Assembly: GCA_048213135.1 (NCBI GenBank)
Contig: PS015241.1
Coordinates: 103,097 to 134,988, forward strand
Source: Reclinomonas americana ATCC 50394
Taxonomy: Eukaryota; Jakobida; Jakobea; Jakobida
Direction: 5' to 3'
DNA: 31,892 nucleotides
A program made the position numbers and the translations under genes. The notes below the pieces were generated by a model. That model was not told the DNA's origin and did not search any database. It worked only from the letters and a program-made list of their open reading frames with translations. Every line of letters begins with the position of its first letter. Within the stretch, counting starts at the first letter, position 1. Shown piece after piece: positions 22,185 through 30,221 of the stretch.

Positions 22185-22647
22185 NNNNNNNNNNNNNNNN
22201 NNNNGCTTTCTACTCGTCTCCTCGTCTCTCTCTCTCTCCTCTCTCTCTCTCCTCCTCTCTCTCTCTCTCTCTCGTTCACTCAAGTTGTCTCGTTGTCAAT
22301 CAGTCTCTGTCTCTCTCAATCACTCTCTCTTGTTGTCACATTGTCAACTAATGCCTCTCCCTCTCTCTCTCTCTCACACTCTTTCATTCTTGTTGTCAGT
22401 TTGCACAATCAATCAATCAATCACTCTCTCCCTCTCTTCCCCCTCTCTCCTCCCTTCCCCCTTTCCCCTTCCCTTTCCTCCCCTTCATACTCAACGAAGG
22501 ATCCCATCCACTCAGCGACGCACTGCGCGTGTTCTGATACTGCAGAGTGCGATCTTTGATCTCCACTGGACAGTGTGGAATGCACTCAATGACCAGTGCG
22601 CCCTCTTCCCGGCGGTTGACTGCGTGTGCGTCAGAGGCAGAGGCCAT
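16384..22647 (-). CDS. S9-family serine peptidase (prolyl oligopeptidase / acylaminoacyl-peptidase type), 17 exons, 658 residues
   Basis: Probably a soluble aminopeptidase: N-terminal beta-propeller followed by an alpha/beta-hydrolase domain. Exons: 22496-22647, 21847-21895, 21632-21775, 21460-21569, 19896-20163, 19764-19836, 19604-19704, 19383-19439, 19245-19315, 19090-19186, 18173-18314, 18064-18107, 17203-17312, 17003-17134, 16605-16938, 16521-16538, 16384-16458; total 1977 nt, all phases consistent. The propeller (to about residue 410) shows NTRSASLSGW, TQLTFFED, AFFSTQRNGRDRDV and TEFSPDD. The hydrolase domain shows the oxyanion HGGP (433-436), nucleophile elbow GGSYGG (Ser514), charge-relay Asp598 in NDPRVP and His630 in GHGF, so the triad is complete. 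There is no signal peptide at MASASDAHAV. Two introns have GC donors: 21570-21631 (GCAAGT) and 19316-19382 (GCACGT). The exact subfamily and substrate cannot be told from sequence. Confidence 0.9.
17455..17945. repeat. Seven-copy minisatellite of about 70 bases in an S9 peptidase intron
   Basis: Lies in intron 17313-18063. Each unit contains 'caactcaaatgtcca', 'gtctctcgttgcacaatg' and 'aggctcctaattggaga'; the last includes the inverted arms CTCC/GGAG around TAATT. The copy near 17635 lacks that palindrome. Copies differ by a few bases only. Confidence 0.9.
18320..18780. repeat. GGGGAA / GGGGAGAGAAGGAA repeats around a gap
   Basis: Purine-only short tandem units flank 189 N (18446-18634) in intron 18315-19089 of the S9 gene. 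The run right of the gap is a regular 15-base repeat of 'gagaaggaagggggа'-like units (written here approximately). Confidence 0.8.
18446..18634. other. Assembly gap (189 N)
   Basis: Run of N inside an intron of the S9 peptidase gene. Exon phases on both sides agree, so no coding exon needs to be placed in it. Confidence 0.95.
19474..19563. repeat. CA microsatellite in S9 peptidase intron
   Basis: Two nearly pure CA tracts with a mixed centre fall in intron 19440-19603. Confidence 0.9.
20340..21250. repeat. CAGA and GA microsatellites flanking a 555-base gap
   Basis: Tetranucleotide CAGA then GA dinucleotide tracts at 20340-20539 and GA tracts at 21095-21250 bracket N at 20540-21094. All lie in intron 20164-21459. 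The very long open frames across the gap are artefacts. Confidence 0.9.
20540..21094. other. Assembly gap (555 N)
   Basis: Run of N between GA tracts inside an S9 intron. The flanking exons join in phase to give the family motif FFSTQRNGRD, so no exon is missing here. Confidence 0.95.
22153..22274. repeat. CT microsatellite with a 20-N gap
   Basis: CT tracts flank N at 22185-22204 in intron 21896-22495 of the S9 gene. A gap of exactly 20 may be a placeholder for unknown length. Confidence 0.9.
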
Positions 22648-23076
22648 CCTTGCTCAATGAGAGTGAGAATGAGAAGAGAGGACACGCGACGTTCGCTCTC
22701 TTTGTTTGTGCATAACAAACGGCTGTGTTGCAGATAGCCAAGGCCAGACACATAGCAGTACCTTCTGTGTGCACTGCGAGCTCGAAAGGTAGCGTGTGTG
22801 TGTGTGAGCGAGGACAGCGATCGCGAAGTTTCGAACATACAGCACCATTCTCGAACGCTTGCCTCTCGTCGTCTGCGACTTCAGAGAGACCCGATGATCA
22901 CCACAGCAGAGTACCGACCAGGTGGCGTGCTCTCCGACCTTGATTTGTATTTGTGAGGGCGAGGATTGTGCAAAGTCTCCCTCGGGTGTCGTTGTCAGTA
23001 TAATCCCCCCACTCCTTGTCACCGCAGTACCTTCGTCTCCGCAGCTCCTTCTCACACCCTCCTCCTCTCCACGCAC
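22648..23076. other. Intergenic region between CSN8 and the S9 peptidase gene
   Basis: Both flanking genes are on the minus strand. The 429 bases hold the CSN8 3' UTR and the S9 promoter. I see no RNA gene and no convincing regulatory motif. Confidence 0.5.
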
Positions 23077-23984
23077 TCATGTCTCCAGGTAGACCGCGGT
23101 CGCCACCAGCTTTTGCAGACGGTCGATTTGTGCGACGGATTCGGCCTCCACCACCACAGGTCGCGGGTACAGCATGCCGGTGCCGGCATTGACTTCCCAC
23201 CCGTATGCGCCGGTGGCGACTGCCGAGTGCGGGGGTGAGCAAAGCAATAGAAGAAGAAGAATAGGGAAGGGGCAAACACACACACGCACGCAACATTGAG
23301 CGCAGTCGTCCAGTGAGAGACCCGTCATGGCGGCGCAGTCGGCCAATCGGATGCTCGAGTACGCTTGACCGACCAGGCGGAAGAGGCGCACGCGAAGTGC
23401 CTCTGTGCATGCAAGGTGAGAGGATGTCGAAAAAAGAGAGCGACGCGGAAGAGGCGACTGACCGAGGACGTGAGCCACGTACTGCCCGATAATGTCGCTC
23501 CACGCCGAGTTCTTCAGCAGGTCGAATGCGGCGGCGAATTGCCTGCAAGCGAGAGAGACAGATGGAGTCAGGGAGTGGCAAATGAGGGATGTCCATTGTG
23601 GTCCTTCACAGACCGCTTCCACAACGCCTTGCCCACGTTCCATGCGAGTCGCAGCTGGGCGCTCGACTCCTTGATGCTGGGGTGGGTGCGCTTCCAGAGG
23701 AACTTGGCGCTTGGGCTGGGGAGTGGGAAGGGGGAAGAGTGGGAAAGGAGAAGAGGAGAGAGGGAGAGGGAGACGGCACAAAGAGCATGGAGAGAAGAGA
23801 GTGCTCCTGCTTCCCCACAGGGGCACTTAGGGAGAGAGTGAGTTTGCGCGCAACACCTTGTCAAAGAAAAGAAGAAGAGCAAGAGTGCTCTTCCACTCTC
23901 ATTGGGCAGAGGATGTGCACAGGAGAGAGAACGAAGAGGGGGAGCAGTAGAGAAAAAGGTGGAGCACGAAGAGAGGATGCGCAG

Positions 23985-24015
<31 letters not shown>

Positions 24016-24374
24016 GAGAGAGAGCTTCATCCGCACGCTCAGTCCTCTTCCTCTTCTTCCTTCTTCTTGTTGTTGTTCTTCTTCTTCTTCTTCCTCTTCC
24101 TCTTCTTTTTCTTCTTCTTCTTCTTCTTCTTCTTCTTCTTCTTGTTCTTCTTCTTCTTCTTCTTCCTCTTGTTCTTCTTCTTCTTCAACTTGTTCTTCTT
24201 CTTCTTCTTGTTGTTCTTCTTGTTGTTGTTGTTGTTGTTGTTCTTCTTCTTCTTCTTCTTCTTCTTCTCTCTCTTCCCTCTCTCGCACCAACGCAACAGC
24301 TCATTCTTCGCAATGTACGTCAACAGCAACACACTCAACACATCGCCATCAGTCAACTTGCCACTCGACGCATC
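23077..24374 (-). CDS. CSN8: COP9 signalosome subunit 8 (5' end lost in an assembly gap)
   Basis: CSN8 is a PCI-type subunit of the signalosome that removes NEDD8 from cullin-RING ubiquitin ligases. Exons: 24298-24374, 23614-23715, 23463-23542, 23295-23402, 23077-23219; 169 residues plus stop, all phases consistent. Recognisable blocks in family order are VLLLTYIAKNEL, AKFLWKRTHPSIK, LRLAWNVGKALWKR, LFRLVGQAYSSI, LADCAAMTGLSLDD and the end IDRLQKLVATAVYLET. Human CSN8 has 209 residues, so about 40 N-terminal residues should lie upstream, in or beyond the 815-base gap. The CSN8/eIF3K/RPN12 group is related, but the FLWKR and final blocks favour CSN8. Its presence implies neddylation machinery in the organism. 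Confidence 0.85.
24040..24272. repeat. CTT/GTT triplet microsatellite in CSN8 intron
   Basis: Almost pure TTC triplets interrupted by TTG triplets lie in intron 23716-24297. In the sense of CSN8 this is GAA/CAA. Leucine- or lysine-rich frames through it are shadows. Confidence 0.9.
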
Positions 24375-24399
24375 CTAACAATCAAAAATCATCAGAGAA

Positions 24400-25214
24400 N
24401 NNNNNNNNNNNNNNNNNNNNNNNNNNNNNNNNNNNNNNNNNNNNNNNNNNNNNNNNNNNNNNNNNNNNNNNNNNNNNNNNNNNNNNNNNNNNNNNNNNNN
24501 NNNNNNNNNNNNNNNNNNNNNNNNNNNNNNNNNNNNNNNNNNNNNNNNNNNNNNNNNNNNNNNNNNNNNNNNNNNNNNNNNNNNNNNNNNNNNNNNNNNN
24601 NNNNNNNNNNNNNNNNNNNNNNNNNNNNNNNNNNNNNNNNNNNNNNNNNNNNNNNNNNNNNNNNNNNNNNNNNNNNNNNNNNNNNNNNNNNNNNNNNNNN
24701 NNNNNNNNNNNNNNNNNNNNNNNNNNNNNNNNNNNNNNNNNNNNNNNNNNNNNNNNNNNNNNNNNNNNNNNNNNNNNNNNNNNNNNNNNNNNNNNNNNNN
24801 NNNNNNNNNNNNNNNNNNNNNNNNNNNNNNNNNNNNNNNNNNNNNNNNNNNNNNNNNNNNNNNNNNNNNNNNNNNNNNNNNNNNNNNNNNNNNNNNNNNN
24901 NNNNNNNNNNNNNNNNNNNNNNNNNNNNNNNNNNNNNNNNNNNNNNNNNNNNNNNNNNNNNNNNNNNNNNNNNNNNNNNNNNNNNNNNNNNNNNNNNNNN
25001 NNNNNNNNNNNNNNNNNNNNNNNNNNNNNNNNNNNNNNNNNNNNNNNNNNNNNNNNNNNNNNNNNNNNNNNNNNNNNNNNNNNNNNNNNNNNNNNNNNNN
25101 NNNNNNNNNNNNNNNNNNNNNNNNNNNNNNNNNNNNNNNNNNNNNNNNNNNNNNNNNNNNNNNNNNNNNNNNNNNNNNNNNNNNNNNNNNNNNNNNNNNN
25201 NNNNNNNNNNNNNN
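24400..25214. other. Assembly gap (815 N)
   Basis: Run of N that probably contains the first CSN8 exon and promoter. It also separates the intron-rich part of the window from the WD40 array. Confidence 0.95.
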
Positions 25215-25852
25215 TAAATGTGAGAGAGAGACACGCACAAAGAGAGAGAGGAGAGGGAGAGGGAGAGAGAGAGAGAGAAGAGAATGACTAAGTTTACACA
25301 ATTCCTCTCTCTTGTCTCTCTCTTGCACACAGAGAGTGAATGCATTACACGCAAGAGGAGAGTGAATGAGAGAGGAACGTGTGTGTGAGAGAGAGAAAGA
25401 GAGTGTGTGAGAATGTGAGAGTGTGACTATGTTTACACATTTGCTCTCTCTCTCTCTCTTGTCTCTCTTCTCTCCACTCTCTCAAACACACAGAGAGTCT
25501 TACACACGCATTCATGAGGGCGTGTGTGTGTGAGAGAGAGTGTGTGTGTGAGAGAGAGAGAGTGACACAGTAAGACTATGATTACACATTTCCTCTCTCT
25601 CTCTCGTCTCTCTCTCATGTCTCTCTCTCTCTTTTACTACACACACACACACTGTCTGCAATACACACATACACACAAGAGAGTGAGTGAACGAGAGAGA
25701 GAGTGAATGTGTGACAAAAGTAACAACTCATTCTCCTCACACACACACTCTCTCTCTCACACCTCTCTCTCACACACTCTCTCTCTCTCACACACACACA
25801 CACACTCTCTCTCTCTCTCTCTCTCTCACTGCNNNNNNNNNNNNNNNNNNNN

Positions 25853-25932
<80 letters not shown>

Positions 25933-25957
25933 ACACTCACTTCCACTCACTCACTCA
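25215..25957. repeat. GA, CT and CA microsatellite region upstream of the WD40 array
   Basis: A mosaic of GA, CT and CA tracts includes three related units around 'actatgtttacacatttgctctct' landmarks (about 25285, 25428, 25575), each followed by inverted CT/GA tracts, then about 76 bases of pure CA (25853-25929). Twenty N lie at 25833-25852. I see no gene on either strand. Confidence 0.85.
25833..25852. other. Assembly gap (20 N)
   Basis: Short N run between a CT and a CA microsatellite; 20 is likely a default length. Confidence 0.9.
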
Positions 25958-27064
25958 ATGTCCTCCACTCCTTCTCCTCCTTCTCCTCCTCCTCCTCCTC
26001 CTCCTCCTCCTCTCCTCTGCAAATGCCTTCACGGCCACACCGGTCGCGTCTCCTCTGTGGCCACCTCCGCGCAGCTCATTGTCTGCGGAGACTTCCTGGG
26101 CACACTGCTCGTGTGGTCAGGAGCGCACCACGTGCACCACCAGTGGAAGGCGCACAGCAGTGGCGTGCAGTCTGTCGCCATCACTCCCTGCGGTCAGCAC
26201 GTGGTGAGTGCGGGCGATGATGCAACAGTGCGTGTGTGGTCACTGGCGAGCGGAGAAGAGGAGGCGCGATTGATGGCGAGTTGTTGGGGAGGAGTGTTGT
26301 GCGTTGCGGTTACTCCCGACGGGCAGTACGTTGTCAGTGGAGGCCACGACGCAACAGTGCGTGTGTGGTCGCTGGCGAGTGGTGAGGAGGTGCGGCTGTT
26401 GAAGGGACACACGGGAGCGGTGATGTGTGTGGCCGTCGCCCACGATGGGCTGCACGTTGTGAGCGGAGGTGGAGACACTACTGTGCGAGTGTGGTCGCTG
26501 GCGAGTGGTCGGGAGGTGCGTCGGTTACAGGGGCACGCGACGTGGGTGCATTCCGTCGCTGTCACTCCCGATGGTCAGCACGTGGTGAGTGGTGGTCGTG
26601 ATGGAACTGTGCGAGTGTGGCCGCTGGCGAGTGGCGAGGAAGTGCGACGGCTGGAGGTGCGCATTTGGATGGTGCATTCGGTCGCTGTCACTCCCGATGG
26701 TCGGCATGTCGTGAGTGCGAGCAGTGACGGCACGGTGCAGCTGTTGTCGCTGGCGAGTGGCAAGGAAGTTCGGCGATTGGAGGGGCACACAAAGTCAGTG
26801 TACTCTGTCGCCGTCTCTCCCTGTGGCCAGCACATTATCAGTGGGGGCGACGATTGCTCTCTGAGAGTGTGGTCCACGCCGTGTGGCCTCGCTCGACAGG
26901 AGCTCGACTGCACCCGGACGGCTTTGAGCTTCGTGCAGGAGATGCAGCAGGAGGGAGACAACAATCCGCGCTGTTTGGTGGAGATTGCACTGCGCTGCTT
27001 CTTGGTCGAGGAGGCCGAGGTCATCGTCCACCGACGCTTCGCGGACGACAGCCTCCGACTTTGA
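25958..27064 (+). CDS. WD40 propeller protein, array copy A (368 residues, intronless)
   Basis: A single open frame with seven WD40 blades at about residues 18-60, 61-103, 104-146, 147-188, 189-230, 231-272 and 273-314, enough for one closed propeller and thus probably a binding scaffold. Typical blade wording is GHTGAV, then VAVTPDGQHVVSGG, D-x-TVRVWSLASG and EEVRRL. The start ATG is followed by a serine/proline run. Blades 3 and 6 lack the GH pair (ASCWGG, EVRIWM), and blade 6 has QLLSL in place of RVWSL. The tail of about 55 residues begins TPCGLARQELD and includes VQEMQQEGDNNPRC and FLVEEAEVIVHRR; it is shared with copies B-D and unlike a WD40 blade. No signal peptide, membrane segment or enzymatic domain is visible. 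Ligand and role are unknown. Confidence 0.85.
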   Translation: MSSTPSPPSPPPPPPPPPLLCKCLHGHTGRVSSVATSAQLIVCGDFLGTLLVWSGAHHVHHQWKAHSSGVQSVAITPCGQHVVSAGDDATVRVWSLASGEEEARLMASCWGGVLCVAVTPDGQYVVSGGHDATVRVWSLASGEEVRLLKGHTGAVMCVAVAHDGLHVVSGGGDTTVRVWSLASGREVRRLQGHATWVHSVAVTPDGQHVVSGGRDGTVRVWPLASGEEVRRLEVRIWMVHSVAVTPDGRHVVSASSDGTVQLLSLASGKEVRRLEGHTKSVYSVAVSPCGQHIISGGDDCSLRVWSTPCGLARQELDCTRTALSFVQEMQQEGDNNPRCLVEIALRCFLVEEAEVIVHRRFADDSLRL

Positions 27065-27107
27065 GATTGTGAGGAGAAGAGAAGGGAAACGCAGTGCGGA
27101 CTCTATC

Positions 27108-27111
27108 TATC

Positions 27112-27172
<61 letters not shown>
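27108..27172. repeat. CT microsatellite downstream of WD40 copy A
   Basis: An almost pure CT tract of about 65 bases starts some 45 bases after the stop codon, probably in the 3' UTR. The rest of 27065-27388 shows no gene. Confidence 0.9.
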
Positions 27173-27174
<2 letters not shown>

Positions 27175-27388
27175 TTTGTCTCTTGCAATTGCCTTGCTTG
27201 CCGAGTGTTGCGGCGGCGACCCGTGCACGTCGCATATGCCTCTCAGTTTCTCTCTCTTTTGTCGCTGCTGCCAGCTTGTCGCATTCGCGTTATTAAACTC
27301 CAGTGCTGTGCTGCATTAATGAAAGCAGCCGAAGTCAGTGAACATAATGTCCAGAGGACGACTCTCACACCGAACTCTTCGTCGCGAC

Positions 27389-28468
27389 ATGACCACCTCT
27401 CCTCCTCCCCCCTCCCTCCCTTGCAAGATCCTCCGCGGATACACAGAGCAACTAGCCTTCACACCCAATGGCCAGCACATTGTGAGCGTGAGCAACTTTG
27501 CCAGGATTCTTGTGTGGTCGGTGACGGGTGGACGCGTAGTGCATCGCTTTGAAGGACACGATGGAGCGGTGCACTCGGTCGCCGTCACTCCCTGCGGACA
27601 GCACGTAGTCAGCGGAAGTGAGGACGCGACTGTGCGTGTGTGGTCACTGGTGAGTGGCAAGGAGGTGCGGCGGATGGAGGCCCACAGTGCTACAGTGCGC
27701 TGTGTTGCCGTCACCCCCGATGGTCAGCACGTTGTGAGTGGCAGCTATGACGACACAGTGCGCGTGTGGTCGCTGGCGAGTGGCACGGAGGTGCGGCGGA
27801 TGGAGGGACACAAGCGGGGAGTGCTGTGTGTCGCCGTCACTCCCGATGGTCAGCATGTGGTGAGCGGGGGCGTTGATAAAACAGTGCGGGTGTGGTCACT
27901 GGTGAGCGGGGAGGCAGTGCGACGGTTGAAGCGACACACTGGATCGGTGTTGTCGGTGGCCGTCACCCCCGATGGACGGCACATTGTGAGTGGCGGCAAT
28001 GACAAGACTGTGCGAGTGTGGTCCCTGGCCACTGGTGAGGAGGTGCGCCAGCTGGAGGGGCACACTCTCGCTGTCAACTCAGTCGCCGTCACTTCCGATG
28101 GCCTGTGCATCGTCAGCGGAAGCGATGACAACACAGTGCGCGTGTGGTCCCTGGCGAGCGGCAAGGAAGTGCGACGGTTGGAGGGGCACACTGAAATGGT
28201 GTTGTCTGTCGCCGTCTCGTCTGACTGTCAGCGCATCGTCAGTGGGAGTTGGGACAGCACAATGCGCGTGTGGTTCACTCCGTGCGGCCTCGCTCGACTG
28301 GAGCTGGACGGTGCGCGCACGGCGTTGAGCTGCGTGCAGGAGATGCAGCGGGAGGAAGGAGAAGAGAATCCGCGCTGTTTGGTGGAGATTGCACTGCGTT
28401 GCTTCTTGGTCGAGGAGGCGGAGGTCATTCTCCACCAGTGTCTCACGGAAGACAGCCTCCGATGGTGA
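27389..28468 (+). CDS. WD40 propeller protein, array copy B (359 residues, intronless)
   Basis: The start ATG at 27389 (MTTSPPPPSL) was chosen because it aligns with the starts of copies A, D and E; the frame stays open upstream to an ATG at 27338. Seven blades follow. The first is degenerate (GYTEQLAFTPNGQHIV, with RILVWSV closing it), and blades 2-7 are regular. The tail has TPCGLARLELD, VQEMQREEGEENPRC and FLVEEAEVILHQ. The gene sits 324 bases after copy A in the same orientation. It is a predicted binding scaffold of unknown ligand. Confidence 0.85.
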   Translation: MTTSPPPPSLPCKILRGYTEQLAFTPNGQHIVSVSNFARILVWSVTGGRVVHRFEGHDGAVHSVAVTPCGQHVVSGSEDATVRVWSLVSGKEVRRMEAHSATVRCVAVTPDGQHVVSGSYDDTVRVWSLASGTEVRRMEGHKRGVLCVAVTPDGQHVVSGGVDKTVRVWSLVSGEAVRRLKRHTGSVLSVAVTPDGRHIVSGGNDKTVRVWSLATGEEVRQLEGHTLAVNSVAVTSDGLCIVSGSDDNTVRVWSLASGKEVRRLEGHTEMVLSVAVSSDCQRIVSGSWDSTMRVWFTPCGLARLELDGARTALSCVQEMQREEGEENPRCLVEIALRCFLVEEAEVILHQCLTEDSLRW

Positions 28469-28543
28469 CGTGGGATGCGCGGAAGCTCTCTCTCTCTCTT
28501 CTCGCCTCTCTCGTCCTGTCTCTGAAGCATGTCATGCTTTTGC

Positions 28544-28589
28544 ATTGTGAAGCGAATCCCTTTCTCGCGCAGCGTCAACGACGTCGAGT
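28544..28589. promoter_or_regulatory. Conserved intergenic element, copy 1
   Basis: 'attgtgaagcgaat' (28544-28557) and 'caacgacgtcgagt' (28576-28589) recur with identical 32-base spacing between copies C and D. The second motif centres on the palindrome GACGTC. It may be 3' UTR of copy B or part of the promoter of copy C. Confidence 0.55.
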
Positions 28590-28775
28590 GAAGGACTCTC
28601 TGCTCAGTCTTGATTTTTCCGTTGTTCTTTCTGCATTCATTGCTTTGTCTTTCTATCTTTCTTGTGCACAATAATCCAGAGTGTTATGCGCGTTGTCGGT
28701 GATCAGTGCCAGCTTGAAAGTCCAAAGTGATGTCCCGTCAGAACGCTTGCATTCGTCCTCTTTTCCCCCTCCACC

Positions 28776-29853
28776 ATGACCTCAGCCTCCCCCTTCCCTC
28801 CTGTGCAAGACCTTTGATGAATACGCAGAGGAAGTAGTCGTCACAGCCGACGGCCGCTACGTTGTGAGTGTGATTAATCACTTTCGAATGTCACTGTGGT
28901 GCGCAGTGAGTGACCGAATAGTGCGACGATTGGAGGGATACACTGGGAGGGTGATGTGTGCGACTGTTACTCCAGATGGTCAGCACATTGCTGTCTGCGA
29001 GTATGGAGCCTACACAGTGCGTGTGTGGTCTCTGGCGAGTGGCAAGGAGGTGCATCTGCTGGTGGGTCACGCTGCAGAGGTGTTGTGTGTCACCGTCACC
29101 CCCGATAGTCAGCACCTTGTGAGCGGCAGCTTTGACAACACAGTGCGCGTGTGGTCGCTGGCGACTGGGGAAGAAGTGCGACGAATGGAGGGTCACTCGC
29201 GGTGGGTGCTCTCTGCCGTTGTCACTCCCAACGGTCAGTTTGTTGTGAGTGGGGGCGGTGACCGCACAGTTCGAGTGTGGTCACTGGCGAGCGGCAGAGA
29301 GGTGCGACGACTGGAGGGACACGCGGCCATGGTGACGTGTATCGCTGTCACACGCGATGGACAGCACGTGGTGAGTGGAGGCAATGACAACACTGTGCGT
29401 GTGTGGTCTCTGGCAAGTGGCGAGGAGGTGCGACGATTGGAGGGACACAGCGATGCGGTACTGTCTGTCGCCATCATGCCCGACAGTCAGCTCGTTGTGA
29501 GTGGGAGTCGGGACAGCACCGCGCGTGTGTGGTCCATAGAGAGCGGAGACGAGGTGCAATGGTTGGAGGGGCACACTCTGGGTGTGAACTCTGTTGCTGT
29601 CTCTCCCTGCGGCCAACACATCATCAGTGGGGGCGAGGATGGCTCTGTGAGAATGTGGTCCACGCCTTGTGGCCTCGCTCGACTGGAGCTCGACCGTGCT
29701 CGCTTGGCCATGCGCGCAGTGCAGGAGATGCAACAGGAAGAGGGAGAGGAGAATCCGCGCTGCGTGGTGGAGATTGTGCTGCGGTGTTTCATCGTTGAGG
29801 AGGCGGAAGTCGTTCTTCATCGGTGTTTCACGGACGATCGTCTCCGTTGGTGA
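28776..29853 (+). pseudogene. WD40 propeller gene, array copy C, apparently frameshifted near the start
   Basis: The ATG at 28776 matches the other copies (MTSASPF) but meets a TGA after 13 codons. The blade-1 frame (CKTFDEYAEE) begins 28 bases after this ATG, one base out of frame, and has a stop immediately upstream. From about 28804 to the stop at 29853 the frame is intact: a degenerate first blade, six regular blades and the usual tail (TPCGLARLELD, VQEMQQEEGEENPRC, FIVEEAEVVLHR). If used, the first in-frame ATG is 28888, which would remove most of blade 1. The shift could be a real mutation, a sequencing error in the CCCCC run, or a sign of a different start. Only one lesion is visible, so decay is recent or apparent. 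Confidence 0.6.
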
Positions 29854-29937
29854 CATGGAGGAGAAAAGATGCGCGGATTCTCTTTCTTTCTCGCACCTCT
29901 CGTCGCGATCGTTTTTGAAGCACGTCTCGCTGTTTGT

Positions 29938-29983
29938 ATTGTGAAGCGAATATGCGTCTTGTGCAGTGCCAACGACGTCGAGT
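29938..29983. promoter_or_regulatory. Conserved intergenic element, copy 2
   Basis: 'attgtgaagcgaat' (29938-29951) and 'caacgacgtcgagt' (29970-29983) have the same spacing as the copy between B and C. A weaker 'aaagcgaatccctgtctcg' is present after copy D near 31414. AATAAA occurs downstream near 30079 and could be the polyadenylation signal of copy C. Confidence 0.55.
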
Positions 29984-30185
29984 ACAAGAGGAGGATCGAG
30001 GAATGCTCGCAATTGCTGTCGCGGGTCTCTCCCTCACTGTCGTCTACTTCTGCGTTGCTTTGGATTTCATTCCTATACTTAATAAACAATCCCCCAGCGT
30101 TCAGGCGACAGGTTGATCAGTGCCAGCGCAGGTTTCCAAGAAACGTCCCGACGTCGTTATCGAAGGACGACTCAAACTCCTCTCA

Positions 30186-30221
30186 CACACGCGCATTCAC
30201 ACCCTCTTTTGCCCCTTCTCC
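30186..30221 (+). promoter_or_regulatory. Leader shared by WD40 copies D and E (copy D)
   Basis: The 36 bases before the ATG of copy D are the same as those before copy E (31605-31640): 'cacacgcgcattcacaccct' then a CTTTTGCCCC stretch up to 'tctcc'. Another block, 'tgatcagtgccag', lies about 107 bases upstream of D and about 75 bases upstream of C. Confidence 0.65.

Noticed and set aside
1004-24374. U12-type introns as explanation for odd donors
   Set aside because: None of the donors resembles ATATCCTT or GTATCCTT, and branch regions lack a TTCCTTAAC-like block.
23589-25217. A 542-codon plus-strand frame
   Set aside because: It is made of CTT triplet repeat translation and N; the true gene here is CSN8 on the other strand.
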